From Streptomonospora nanhaiensis (GTDB taxonomy: Bacteria > Actinomycetota > Actinomycetes > Streptosporangiales > Streptosporangiaceae): a DNA stretch of 64,000 bases. The position numbers and the translations under genes are program-made. Below the pieces are notes generated by a model. The model saw nothing but the letters and a program-made list of their open reading frames with translations. It had not been told where the DNA came from and ran no database searches. Shown piece by piece: positions 1-8,463 of this stretch; positions within the stretch are counted from its first letter, which is position 1; every line of letters begins with the position of its first letter. The stretch covers positions 992,001 through 1,056,000 of the forward strand of contig NZ_JACCFO010000001.1 in assembly GCF_013410565.1 (NCBI RefSeq), given 5' to 3'.

Positions 1-552
1 GAACAGCTTGGGCGACCCCTCGAAGGTCACCATGTAGGGGCAGTCGGTGTCCTCGCCGACCATCTCCACCGGTTCACCGACCTCCTCAGCGGTCCGCGCC
101 TCATACACCCGGACCTCCACGGTGGCGCTGCGCATCGGCGCGGACTCGCCGGTGAACTCGCACGTGGCGACCTCCTCGCCGGTGTCGGTGCGCTCCGTGC
201 AGGCGACGAGCTGGACGTCGCCCGGTGCGGCGGGGTTGAACGGGTCGTCGGCCCGGTCCACGTTGAGCGGCACCCGGCTGAGCGAGGTGGCTTCGGCGTT
301 GCGGACGTCCTCGAAGACCGCGACCGGGTGCGGCCCCGAGCCGGGGGTGTACTCGGCCGCGCCGGGGATCGGGCGGCCCTGGCACAGGGTGCTGTAGTCG
401 TCCATGCTCTCGGCCGTCTGGTGGAGGGGGCGGTTGGTCCACTGGACGAAGCCGTAGACGCAGCCGGCGGGGAGCCCGACGACCACCACAAGCGCCGCCG
501 CGCAGCCGGCCACGCGCGTGACGGGGCCCGGCTCCTCGTTCCGCTTGCTCAC
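1..552 (-). CDS. membrane-anchored hypothetical protein (3' end outside window)
   Basis: The frame is open from a GTG at 552 to base 1 (184 codons), so the C-terminus is missing. The start follows a GGAGGG site eight bases upstream. A short charged N-terminus is followed by one hydrophobic segment (about residues 13-35, rich in Ala, Val and Gly, with an LPAGC stretch that could act as a lipobox). The rest is an extracytoplasmic domain with four spaced cysteines (LCQGR, ACTER, TCEFT and DCPYM contexts), suggesting two disulfides. I recognise no family. It is a single-span or lipid-anchored surface protein by topology only. Confidence 0.7.
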   Translation of the reverse strand, partial: MSKRNEEPGPVTRVAGCAAALVVVVGLPAGCVYGFVQWTNRPLHQTAESMDDYSTLCQGRPIPGAAEYTPGSGPHPVAVFEDVRNAEATSLSRVPLNVDRADDPFNPAAPGDVQLVACTERTDTGEEVATCEFTGESAPMRSATVEVRVYEARTAEEVGEPVEMVGEDTDCPYMVTFEGSPKLF

Positions 553-607
553 GGTTTCCCTCCCTGGGGTGCGGGGATCACATGGGGGTGGTGTGCCGCG
601 CGCCCGG

Positions 608-1270
608 TCACCACGGGTCTCCGGCGGCGTCGAGGTCGGCGACGATCTCGTGCACGGCGCGCCCGGGCGGGGCCACCGCGAGCAGGCCCCGGATCTCGGC
701 GATCAGCAGCAGGCGGGAGAACTCCCGACCGGTCACCGAGGGGAGCCGCAGGTGCGCCGGGCCCAGGCGGGCGTCGTCGAGCAGCATCCTCACCACGGCC
801 TCGCGCTCGCGCTGGTACCCGGCCTCGTCCACGGCGTTGTCGCGCTCCTCGGCGAGCGCCGACCAGGTGACCAGGGAGGCGACCGCCGAGGCGAGCACGA
901 TCGCCGCCTCGGCGGAGTACCCGCGCCGCTCCAGCGCCGCCGTCTCGTGCAGGAGCAGCCGCATGCCCGACTCGCCGCGCGGGAACAGCACCTGGAGGTA
1001 GCCCGCCAGGCCGGGGTGGGCCAGCAGGAAGCCCCGCAACTGCCCGGCGAAGGACACCAGGTGGGGCTCGATGCCGTGGTCGGGGTCGTCGTGGAGCACG
1101 AGGTCGGCCAGCAGGCTCTCGCCGACCAGCCGCTCCAGCTCCCAGCGGCCCTCGATGTGGCGGTACAGCGCCGTCGCCGACACACCCAGCTCCGCCGCGA
1201 CGGCGTTGACGCCCAGCCGGCGCATGCCCAGCGCGCGGCCGGCGCGGACGATCTCGGCGGTCGACACCAC
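608..1270 (-). CDS. TetR/AcrR-family transcriptional regulator, uncertain start
   Basis: The N-terminal helix-turn-helix contains the typical core GVSATALYRHIEGRWELERL, followed by an all-helical ligand-binding region. From the GTG at 1270 the product is 220 residues. The start is uncertain: the in-frame sequence just upstream reads GGRPA, which looks like the normal TetR N-terminus, yet no ATG, GTG or TTG lies in that frame before the IS5-like element at 1359. Before the insertions the gene lay immediately downstream of the aldo/keto reductase gene on the same strand, so the IS pair separates it from its former neighbour and possibly its promoter. Confidence 0.8.
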   Translation of the reverse strand: MVSTAEIVRAGRALGMRRLGVNAVAAELGVSATALYRHIEGRWELERLVGESLLADLVLHDDPDHGIEPHLVSFAGQLRGFLLAHPGLAGYLQVLFPRGESGMRLLLHETAALERRGYSAEAAIVLASAVASLVTWSALAEERDNAVDEAGYQREREAVVRMLLDDARLGPAHLRLPSVTGREFSRLLLIAEIRGLLAVAPPGRAVHEIVADLDAAGDPW

Positions 1271-1355
1271 GGCCGGTCGGCCGCCGTGCCGCCGTCCGGG
1301 ACCACAGGGGGTGCCGGGAGCCGGGGCGGCGCGCCCGGCCTCCCGCGGCCCCGTG

Positions 1356-2233
1356 CTAGGCAGTGTTTTTTGATTTAGTGAGGTCGCGAAGCCAGATGCG
1401 GATGGAGGCGAGCTGGACGGTTCCGTCATAGACCGCAGCCCTCTTGTCGTACCTGGTCGCGACCGCCCTGTTCTGCTTGAGCAGGTTGATCGCGCGCTCG
1501 ACGGTGTTGCGGCCCCGGTAGGCCTGCCGGTCGAAGGCCGGCGGCCTGCCTCCCCGTGATCCGCGCCTGCGCCGGTTGGCCCGCTGGTCGGCGGGCTGGG
1601 CGATGGTCGCCTTGATGCCGCGCGCCCGCAGACGGGCGCGGATCGCGGCCGAGGAGTAGGCCTTGTCGCCCAGCAGGCGGTCGGGACGGGTGCGGGGCCG
1701 GCCCCGGGTCCGCGGCAGCCGCAGCGCACCCATCAGCGGCGCGAACATCAACGTGTCGCCGCGCTGGCCCGGGCTGGTTGCGATGGCAAGGGGGCGGCGG
1801 CGGGAGTCGGCGAGCAGGTGGATCTTGGTGGTCAGCCCGCCCCGGGACCGGCCCAGCGCTTCGGATCCGTCCCATTCCTCCCGAACCGCGTCCCCTTTTT
1901 CGCCGCTCCGGCGGCGTGGTGGTGGGCGCGCACCAGGGTGGAGTCGATTCCCACGTCCAAGGGCCGGCCGGTGGCGGCGTCGATACGCAGCCGCTCGGCG
2001 ATCCTGTCCCAGGTTCCGTCCAGGCACCAGCGGCGGTGGCGTCCGGCGGCGGTCTCCCAGGGGCCGTAGCGTTCGGGCAGGTCGCGCCAGGGGATACCGG
2101 TTCTGGTCCGGAAGAGGATGGCGTTGATGACGCGGCGGTGGTCGGCCCACCGCTTGCCTTTGCGAGGGTGGGCGGGCATGAGCGGGGCGAGCAGGTCCCA
2201 CTCGGCGTCGGTGAGTTCATGGCGTCGGACCAT
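1356..2233 (-). CDS. IS5-family transposase with -1 frameshift
   Basis: The first frame runs from ATG 2233 to about 1832 (134 codons, opening MVRRHELTDAEWDLL). It holds the N-terminal domain and the first catalytic Asp region (DVGIDSTLVRAH). The second frame continues from about 1900 with the GGLTTKIHLLAD and LLGDKAYSS segments and ends in the C-terminal ERAINLLKQNRAVATRYDK region carrying the DDE glutamate. The frames overlap at AAAAAGGGG (minus strand of 1892-1900), where a -1 slip joins them, as in many IS5/IS427 elements. The TAG stop at 1356-1358 uses bases of the duplicated TA target and the flanking base, so the target completes the gene. Translation by slippage is inferred. Confidence 0.8.
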
Positions 2234-2291
2234 GAATCCCAAGGATTACCGAAGACCAGCCCGCCCCGCAGACCTTTCAAAAAACAGGACC
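1359..2291 (-). mobile_element. IS5-family (IS427-like) insertion sequence, 933 bp
   Basis: The left end GGCAGTGTTTTTTGA and the inverted right end GGTCCTGTTTTTTGA match at 12 of 15 positions. A TA is repeated at 1357-1358 and 2292-2293, which fits the 2-bp TA duplication of the IS427 group. The element carries one transposase split over two frames. The target was the CTAG around the stop codon of the aldo/keto reductase gene now at 3290. The right end adjoins the IS982-like element, so the two form a 1.9-kb tandem insertion. Confidence 0.85.
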
Positions 2292-2294
2292 TAG

Positions 2295-3289
2295 ATCGTT
2301 GATGGGGAATTGGTGCCCTGGTCAGTGGTCGTAAGCGATCAATGACCGCTTGACCGGGGCCCCGATCAGCCAGTTGTGCCAGATCGCGGCGTTGAGCGCG
2401 CACACCCGCTGGCAGGTGCGCGCCCACAGGCCCTCGGTGGTGCGGGCGGCGTGGCGCTCCAGGCCGAGCTGGTTCTTCAGCGTCCAGATGACGGCCTCGA
2501 TCCGCTGGCGCAGCCGGGAGGGGAACACCTTCACCTCGGGTTCGGGCTCGTCCTGGCGGACCGGGCGGATGAGCAGATGGCCCACCTCCTCCGCGGCGGT
2601 CTCGATGCCGGCTCCGGCGAAGCCCTTGTCACATACGATCGGCACTGGCCCTGGGCCGGGGGCGCAGTCGTGGACGTGGAGCAGGTGCAGGGCCTGCTTG
2701 CGTTCGTCCAGCTCCTTGGGGTGGGCCAGGGAGAAGGCGGTGACGGCCCCCTCAGCGGTGGTGATGAGCATGAGCTTGGCGCCCCAGTAGAAGGCGTGGT
2801 GGGACTTGTCCATCCCGTACCCGGCGATCTCACCCAGGCCGGAGCGGTTGACGGTGACGCGGGAGGCGCCGCAGCGCACCGGGGTGCCGTCCATCAGCCG
2901 CAGGCGCTCCCACCAGGTGGGCACGGCCCGGGCCAGCCACCTCGCTGCTGTGAGCAGGGCCGGTCCCAGATCGCACAGGTGGCGGTTGTACTCGGACTGG
3001 CCGGGCAAGCGGGGGAAGAGGTGGCCGATACGGGCGGGGGCAGCGCGCATCCAGTGACGTTCGGAGTCATGGCGCAGCAGGACCTGGGCCACCGCGACGC
3101 AGACGAGTTCGGCGTCGGTGAGAAGCCGGTTGGGGCCGCGTTTGACGGGTTGTTCGCGCGAAGGCAGGACGTGGTCGTCCAGGTGGACGTAGAGTGCGGT
3201 CAGAAGGGCGTCAAGGTTGGTCGTCACACACCGATCCTCGACGCCCTTCGCCATGTCCGCAGGAGATTCAGAAAACCCCCATCAACGAT
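2295..3289 (-). mobile_element. IS982-like insertion sequence, 995 bp
   Basis: The ends are perfect inverted repeats (ATCGTTGATGGGG at 2295-2307, its complement at 3277-3289) flanked by CTAG on both sides (2291-2294 and 3290-3293), read as a 4-bp target duplication. CTAG is palindromic, so the repeat can also be read as 17 bp long. The left CTAG overlaps the last base and TA duplication of the IS5-like element. This element therefore most simply inserted into the junction created by the IS5-like element. It carries one intact transposase gene. Confidence 0.85.
2322..3227 (-). CDS. IS982-family transposase
   Basis: The 301-residue product begins MTTNLDALLTALYVHLDD, the usual IS982 N-terminus. 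The GTG at 3227 is preceded by a GAGG site; an in-frame ATG at 3254 has no ribosome site. Likely catalytic acidic positions sit in LMDGTPVRCG, IVCDKGFAGAG and RIEAVIWTLKNQLGLERH, in DDE order. The frame is uninterrupted and the ends are intact, so the element could be active. Confidence 0.88.
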   Translation of the reverse strand: MTTNLDALLTALYVHLDDHVLPSREQPVKRGPNRLLTDAELVCVAVAQVLLRHDSERHWMRAAPARIGHLFPRLPGQSEYNRHLCDLGPALLTAARWLARAVPTWWERLRLMDGTPVRCGASRVTVNRSGLGEIAGYGMDKSHHAFYWGAKLMLITTAEGAVTAFSLAHPKELDERKQALHLLHVHDCAPGPGPVPIVCDKGFAGAGIETAAEEVGHLLIRPVRQDEPEPEVKVFPSRLRQRIEAVIWTLKNQLGLERHAARTTEGLWARTCQRVCALNAAIWHNWLIGAPVKRSLIAYDH

Positions 3290-4255
3290 CTAGCGGGCCG
3301 CGTCCAGCCTCACCCGCTGGTCGGCGGTCAGCTCCAGCTCCACCGCGTCGAGCACCTCGTCCAACTGGCTGACGGAGCTGGCGCCCACCAGGGGCAGGAC
3401 CTGGGGGTCGTGGCCCAGCAGCCAGGCGGTGACCACCTGGTTGCGGGTGGCACCGGTCTCCTTGGCGACCTCGTCCAGCGCGGCCAGCCGCGCCTGCGTG
3501 CCCGGGTGGTCGTAGGGCGGCGACAGCGGCTTGTCGGGCCGGGTGTAGGCGCCCGACAGCAGGGAGGAGTACACCAGGACGGGCAGCCCGTGGACCTTGG
3601 CGAAGTCCAGCAGTTCAGGGCTCGCGTGCACGTGGCCCCCCTCGGGGAAGGGCACGTCGTAGCGCGGCTGGAGGTAGCTGTAGCGGTACTGCAGCACCGA
3701 GTACCCCGGCCGGCCGCTCGCGGCGGCGACGGCGCGGGCGCGCTCCAGCCGCCAGGCCGCGTGGTTGCTCGCGCCCAGGAGGCCCACCACGCCCTCGTCG
3801 ACCAGGTCGGCCAGGGCGGAGAGGGTCTCCTCCAGCGCCACCGACCGGTCCTCGATGTGGGTGTAGAGCAGGTCGACGCGCTCCACGCCCAGCCGCTCGC
3901 GGCTGGCGCGGGCGGCGGCGCGCACGGTGTCGCCGGCCAGCCCCTGGGCGGCCTCCAGGCCGGCGCCGGGCACGGTGGGCTGGGCGCCGACCTTGGTGGC
4001 CAGCACGACCTCGGGGTAGTCCCGGGCGGCCAGCCAGCGGCCGAGCAGCGCCTCGCTCTCGCCGCCGCGCCCGCCCGGCGCCCAGAACGCGTAGTTGTTG
4101 GCGGTGTCGATGAAGGTTCCGCCGGCCGCGACGAACCGGTCCAGGATGGCGAACGACTCCTCCTCGCCGACCGTGGTGCCGAACGGCATGGCGCCCAGGC
4201 AGACGGCGCTGACCTGGCGGGTGGACTCTCCGGATCCGATGGTGCGTGTGCGCAT
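3290..4255 (-). CDS. aldo/keto reductase (NADPH-dependent oxidoreductase)
   Basis: This 321-residue product has the AKR TIM-barrel landmarks: LGAMPFGT near the N-terminus, FIDTANNY carrying catalytic Asp and Tyr, VVLATKVG with the catalytic Lys, and LLYTHIEDR in place of the usual histidine segment. The C-terminal PLVGASSVSQLDEVL fits cofactor phosphate binding. It most resembles the YajO/Tas-like branch; the substrate is unknown. The start at 4255 begins MRTRTIGSGE. The last codons and the TAG stop abut the IS982-like element, whose target duplication includes the stop, so the coding sequence is intact but its downstream transcript is replaced. Confidence 0.85.
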   Translation of the reverse strand: MRTRTIGSGESTRQVSAVCLGAMPFGTTVGEEESFAILDRFVAAGGTFIDTANNYAFWAPGGRGGESEALLGRWLAARDYPEVVLATKVGAQPTVPGAGLEAAQGLAGDTVRAAARASRERLGVERVDLLYTHIEDRSVALEETLSALADLVDEGVVGLLGASNHAAWRLERARAVAAASGRPGYSVLQYRYSYLQPRYDVPFPEGGHVHASPELLDFAKVHGLPVLVYSSLLSGAYTRPDKPLSPPYDHPGTQARLAALDEVAKETGATRNQVVTAWLLGHDPQVLPLVGASSVSQLDEVLDAVELELTADQRVRLDAAR

Positions 4256-4524
4256 GAGGTTGCTTCCGTTTCTCACCGGCCCCCGCGGGGGCGCTGCCGA
4301 CGCGCGGCGGCGGCGCCGGGCCGGGCCCGGGCCGCGCCGTCGGTGACATCCTGGGAGGTGGAGCGCGCTCCAGGTCAAGCCCGCGCCCGCACCGGCCCGC
4401 CCCCGGGAGGCGCATCCGCCCGCACCACGCAGGCGCGCACGCCCTGTGGCACGGCCCCGCGCGCGGCCGGCCTGCGGAGAAGGGCGCGGGGCGCGCCGGC
4501 GCTCGGGTGCCCGGGGCGGCCGGG

Positions 4525-5136
4525 CTACGGCCGGGCGGTGATGGCTCCGGCCACGGAGGCGGCGAGGTCCTCGATGATGGCGTCCTCGGCGACCTCGGGA
4601 TGCTCCAGCCACCACTCCCCCGCCGCCTGCACCATGCCCACCACCGCGTGGGCCACGATCTGGGCGCGCACGGGGTCGGCCACCTCGCCGTCGGCCAGCA
4701 GCACCCCGGCCAGCTCCTCGCCCAGACGGCGCACCATCATGCCCAGGTCGCCGCGGGTACGCGGGTCCTCCGAGGTCGCGCGGTCCATCAGGAACCGGTA
4801 GAGGTTGAGGTTGCCCCGGATCATGCCCAGGTAGGCGCCCACGGTGGCGCGGGTGCGGCGCGCCAGGGAGGTGTCGGCGTGCAGTTCGGCGCGCACCCGC
4901 TCCATCAGCGGGTCGACGTGGCGCCGGGCCAGGGCGCGGTAGAGCCCGCTCTTGTCGCCGAAGTGGCGGTAGAGGATCGGTTTGCTGATCCCGGCCTCGG
5001 CGGCGATGGCCGACATCGAGGCGTCGGGGCCGTCGCGCTGGATCACCCGGTCGGCGGCGTCGAGGATGGCGCGCCGGCGCTCGGGGTTGCGGCCCCGGGC
5101 GGCGGGCGCGGTGTGCTGAGCGGGTTCGGAAGCCAC
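4525..5136 (-). CDS. TetR-family transcriptional regulator
   Basis: A 203-residue protein. Residues about 18-65 form a canonical TetR DNA-binding domain (RRRAILDAADRVIQRDG, then IAAEAGISKPILYRHFGDKSGL). The C-terminal half is helical with a WWLEHPE segment seen in several lipid-related TetR groups, but the ligand is not predictable. It lies 269 bp upstream of the aldo/keto reductase gene on the same strand and divergent from the small secreted-peptide gene. A 15-bp inverted repeat at 5220-5234 in its upstream region is a candidate autoregulatory site. Confidence 0.88.
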   Translation of the reverse strand: MASEPAQHTAPAARGRNPERRRAILDAADRVIQRDGPDASMSAIAAEAGISKPILYRHFGDKSGLYRALARRHVDPLMERVRAELHADTSLARRTRATVGAYLGMIRGNLNLYRFLMDRATSEDPRTRGDLGMMVRRLGEELAGVLLADGEVADPVRAQIVAHAVVGMVQAAGEWWLEHPEVAEDAIIEDLAASVAGAITARP

Positions 5137-5219
5137 CCGTCAGACGGTAGCGCCTGGCGGGCGGCGCCGCGCGGGGACGGAGCGGCCCGCCGTCAAGGCG
5201 CCGCACGGTGCGGCGGACA

Positions 5220-5234
5220 ACCTGGCCACCAGGT
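5220..5234. promoter_or_regulatory. inverted repeat ACCTGG-N3-CCAGGT, candidate operator
   Basis: Perfect 6-bp arms with a 3-bp spacer lie in the divergent region between the TetR gene (start 5136) and the small peptide gene (start 5310). Position and symmetry suit a TetR dimer. Binding is inferred. Confidence 0.35.
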
Positions 5235-5309
5235 CACGGGGCCGAGTTCTCCTTTTTGAACACAAAGCGAGACGATACAGCGACACAACGTCACAGGAGT
5301 AGTGATCCC

Positions 5310-5444
5310 ATGAACCGACTCATCGCCGCGCTCGCCCTCGCCGGACTCGCCGCCCTTACCCTCGGCGCCCTTCCGGCACACGCCGAGGGGTTTTTCGACG
5401 ACGTTTTCCGTCCTGGCTGTTCAGAAAGCCGGCGGATCGTCTGA
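5310..5444 (+). CDS. 44-residue secreted peptide, unknown function
   Basis: The ATG at 5310 is preceded by an AGGAG site at 5295-5299. The precursor opens MNRLIAALALAGLAALTLGA, followed by LPAHA and then EG: a short basic start, a hydrophobic core and a type I signal peptidase site after AHA. Cleavage would release a 19-residue peptide containing EGFFDDVFRPGC with a single cysteine. No homologue is recognised. The good ribosome site and complete signal peptide argue for a real gene, but the mature part is very short and could be an exported remnant. Confidence 0.55.
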   Translation: MNRLIAALALAGLAALTLGALPAHAEGFFDDVFRPGCSESRRIV

Positions 5445-5488
5445 CATGGCAGGCGTCCGCCGGATTCCCTCCCGGAGAGACCGGTGGT

Positions 5489-6739
5489 TCACCGCACCGG
5501 CAGGCCGGTGACCGCTCGGCCGATGATCAGGCGCTGGATCTCGCTGGCGCCCTCGAAGATCGTGAAGATGGTGGCGTCGCGGTGCCAGCGCTCGACCGGG
5601 TACTCCTTGGTGTAGCCGTTGCCGCCCAGGATGCGGATGGCGTTCTGGGTGACCCAGGTGGCGGTCTCGCTGGCGAACAGCTTGCTCATGGAGCCCTCCG
5701 CCTGGGCGAACTCCTTGTTGTTGCGGGCCATCCAGGCGGCGCGCCAGACCAGGAGGCGGGCGGCGTCGATGCGGGTGGCCATGTCGGCCAGGGTGAAGGC
5801 GATCGCCTGGTTGTCGGCGATCGGCCTGCCGAACTGCCGCCGCTGGACCGCGTAGTCGCGGGCGTACTCATAAGCGGCGCGGGCGCAGCCCACCGCCATG
5901 GCGCCGACACTGGGGCGCGACGCCTCGAAGGTGCGCATGGCCGCCTGGCCGCGCGAGCGCTGCCCCTCGCGGGCGCGGGCCAGCCGCTCGTCCAGCTTCT
6001 CCTTGCCGCCGAGCAGGCAGCGGCCGGGCACGCGCACGTCCTCCAGCACGACCTCGGCGGTGTGGGAGGCGCGGATGCCGTGCTTGCTGAACTTCTGGCC
6101 CTGCGACAGGCCCGGCGTGCCGGGCGGCACCACGAAGCTGGCCTGGCCGCGCGAGCCGAGTTCGGGGTCGACCGAGGCCACGACCACGTGCACGTCGGCG
6201 ATCCCGCCGTTGGTGGCCCAGGTCTTGGTGCCGTTGAGGACCCACTCGTCGGCGGCCTCGTCGTAGACCGCCCGGGTGCGGATGGCGCTGACGTCGCTGC
6301 CGGCGTCGGGCTCGGAGGAGCAGAACGCGCCGAGCTTGACGTCGTCGGGCGAGCCGAACATCTGCGGCACCCACTCGAACAGCTGGTCCTGGGTGCCGTT
6401 GCCGGCCACGGCCACCGCCGCCAGGGCGGTGCCGGTGATGGACAGCGCGATCCCCGGGTCGCCCCAGTACAGCTCCTCGAACGCCACGGGGATGCCCACG
6501 CCGCTGGGCTCCAGCCACTGGTTGGCGAAGAAGTCCAGCGAGTACAGGCCGATCTTGGCGGCCTCCTGGATGATCGGCCAGGGGGTCTCCTCGCGCGCGT
6601 CCCACTCGGCGGCGGCCGGGCGGATGACGTCGCGGGCGAACCCGTGCGCCCAGTCCCGGACGTCGCGGACGTCCTCGTTGAGTTCGAGGCTGAACCCGGC
6701 GGCGGCCTGCTCCTGGGGCTCGCTTGCGGTGTCGCTCAT
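5489..6739 (-). CDS. acyl-CoA dehydrogenase
   Basis: A 416-residue flavoprotein of the acyl-CoA dehydrogenase family, which oxidises acyl-CoA to the enoyl thioester with electrons passed to ETF. Visible motifs are [14 protein letters not shown] and [14 protein letters not shown] of the middle domain, [16 protein letters not shown], and [14 protein letters not shown] near the C-terminus, where Glu at about position 396 is the expected catalytic base. The start at 6739 (MSDTASEPQ) follows an AAAGGA site. Chain-length preference cannot be read. A 17-bp palindrome about 90 bp upstream of the start is the likely operator. Confidence 0.92.
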   Translation of the reverse strand: MSDTASEPQEQAAAGFSLELNEDVRDVRDWAHGFARDVIRPAAAEWDAREETPWPIIQEAAKIGLYSLDFFANQWLEPSGVGIPVAFEELYWGDPGIALSITGTALAAVAVAGNGTQDQLFEWVPQMFGSPDDVKLGAFCSSEPDAGSDVSAIRTRAVYDEAADEWVLNGTKTWATNGGIADVHVVVASVDPELGSRGQASFVVPPGTPGLSQGQKFSKHGIRASHTAEVVLEDVRVPGRCLLGGKEKLDERLARAREGQRSRGQAAMRTFEASRPSVGAMAVGCARAAYEYARDYAVQRRQFGRPIADNQAIAFTLADMATRIDAARLLVWRAAWMARNNKEFAQAEGSMSKLFASETATWVTQNAIRILGGNGYTKEYPVERWHRDATIFTIFEGASEIQRLIIGRAVTGLPVR

Positions 6740-6827
6740 CTGCACTCGTCCTTTGCTCAGGGGGCCTCGGCGGCGCGAGGGGGCGGCGGCGCGCGGGCGG
6801 GGGGCGCGCCGCGCGCGGCCGCGCAAG

Positions 6828-6844
6828 TGTTACCAACGGTAACA
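6828..6844. promoter_or_regulatory. 17-bp perfect palindrome upstream of acyl-CoA dehydrogenase gene
   Basis: TGTTACCAACGGTAACA has 7-bp perfect arms around AAC. It lies between the acyl-CoA dehydrogenase start (6739) and the stop of the RamB-type gene (6936), in the expected promoter zone. The half-site TGTTACC recurs at 8484-8490 upstream of isocitrate lyase. It resembles TetR-type operators of fatty-acid regulators; the binding protein is not known. Confidence 0.55.
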
Positions 6845-6935
6845 TGATGGTCCGGCGGCACGGAAGTGCGCCCGGCCCGGCTCCCCTGGCGCTCCGCCGC
6901 CCCGGCCGACGCCGCACCCTTTGTCTCCGGCCGGA

Positions 6936-8405
6936 CTACTCGGCCTGGTGGCGCTCCAGGAAGGTGTAGACGTCGGTCTCGTCCACCCCGGGGAAGGTGC
7001 CCGAGGGCAGGGCCGAGAGCACGTGGGAGTGCGCGCGGGCCGAGGGCCACACGTTGCCCTCCCAGCGCGCCGCCAGGTCGGCGGGCGGGCGCACGCAGCA
7101 CTCGCCGGTGGGGCAGTTGGACTTGGTGCGGTTGGTGGTCTCCCGGCCCCGGAACCAGCGGGACTCCTTGTAGGGCACGCCCAGGGTGATGGCGAAGTTG
7201 CGCTCGCGGCTGGGATCGACGTGGGCCACGCACCAGTGGGTGCCGTTGGGCTTGTCGGTGTACTGGTAGTAGATCGAGTAGCGGTCCGGCGACATGAACA
7301 CCTGCCGCCCCGACCAGTACCGGCACATCCGCTGGCCCTCGATGGCGCCGGTGTCGTCGGTGGGGAAGATCAGGCCGTCGTTCTCATACGCCTTGTAGAT
7401 GATCCCGGTCTCGTCGTTGCGGATGAAGTGGCAGACCAGGTCCAGGTGCCGGTAGGCGAGGTTGGTGAACCGGTGCGCCGCCATCTCGTAGGACACCGAG
7501 TAGACGTCGCGCAGATCCTCCACCGACAGGTCGCGCGCCTTCTTGGCCTCCTGGAGGTAGGGCACCGCCGTGCCCTCGGGGATGAGCACGGCCGCGGCGA
7601 AGTAGTTGGCCTCCACCCGCTGGCGCAGGAAGTCGGCGAAGTCGCGCGGCTGGGCGTGGCCCAGCACGAAGTGGCCCAGCGTCTGGAGCAGGATGGTGCG
7701 CGGGCTGTGCATGCCCAGCGACTCCCGCTTGAGGTAGAGGCGGCGGTTGCGGGTGTCGGTGACCGAGCGGACCGAGCGCGGGAGGTCCTGCACGTAGCGC
7801 AGGGTGAACCCGTGGTGGGTGACGATCGCCAGGATCTGGCCCTGCGACAGCGCGCCGCCGCTGTAGCCCACGGCGTCGAGGGTCTCCTGCGCGGCCTTCT
7901 CGATGGCCGCGAAGTAGTTGCCGCGCTCGCGCATCTGGCGGCGCAGTTCGGCGTTGGCGCGGCGCGCCTCCTCGGGCGAGGCGGTGGGCTTGGCGCTGCG
8001 CCGCTTCAGCTCGTCGTAGAGCCCCACGATGTGCTCCAGCACGTCGTTGGGCACCCGCTTGCCGACCTTGAGGTGGGGCAGGTCCAGGGACTGGTACAGG
8101 GGGTCGCGCTGGGCCTCCTCGACCGCGATCTCCAACTGGGCGCGGCGGCTGGGCGGCTGGCGCGACAGCAGCTCCTCCACCGAGACGCCCAGCGCCTGGG
8201 CCAGGGCGGTGAGCAGGGACAGCTTGGGTTCGCGCTTGCCGTTCTCCAGCAGGGAGAGCTGCGAGGGCGCGCGGCCCACGCGCTCGCCCAGGTCCGACAG
8301 GGTCATGCCGCGCGTGCGCCGCAGGTGCCGCAGCCGCTGGCCAAAGGTGACCAGATCGAGGTCCCCCGGCAAAGACGGTATTTCTTCAGTCCCGAAGTAC
8401 GCCAT
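6936..8405 (-). CDS. ramB: RamB-type regulator of acetate/glyoxylate metabolism
   Basis: This 489-residue protein has an N-terminal XRE helix-turn-helix (about residues 20-80: FGQRLRHLRRTRGMTLSDLG, APSQLSLLENGKREPKLSLL). A central ImmA/IrrE-like segment follows (TILLQTLGHFVLGHA, RVEANYFAAAVLIP), then a long C-terminal domain with a cysteine cluster near the end (CPTGECCVRP). This is the architecture of corynebacterial and mycobacterial RamB, which represses or tunes isocitrate lyase and other acetate genes. It is divergent from an isocitrate lyase gene, and a RamB-like box lies between them. The start at 8405 (MAYFGTEE) lacks a strong ribosome site, so it is approximate. Confidence 0.87.
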   Translation of the reverse strand: MAYFGTEEIPSLPGDLDLVTFGQRLRHLRRTRGMTLSDLGERVGRAPSQLSLLENGKREPKLSLLTALAQALGVSVEELLSRQPPSRRAQLEIAVEEAQRDPLYQSLDLPHLKVGKRVPNDVLEHIVGLYDELKRRSAKPTASPEEARRANAELRRQMRERGNYFAAIEKAAQETLDAVGYSGGALSQGQILAIVTHHGFTLRYVQDLPRSVRSVTDTRNRRLYLKRESLGMHSPRTILLQTLGHFVLGHAQPRDFADFLRQRVEANYFAAAVLIPEGTAVPYLQEAKKARDLSVEDLRDVYSVSYEMAAHRFTNLAYRHLDLVCHFIRNDETGIIYKAYENDGLIFPTDDTGAIEGQRMCRYWSGRQVFMSPDRYSIYYQYTDKPNGTHWCVAHVDPSRERNFAITLGVPYKESRWFRGRETTNRTKSNCPTGECCVRPPADLAARWEGNVWPSARAHSHVLSALPSGTFPGVDETDVYTFLERHQAE

Positions 8406-8463
8406 GGGTTCATCATAGAGAAAGAATGAAAGATCTTCACCGCGAATCGTCTCGAAAAACCCT

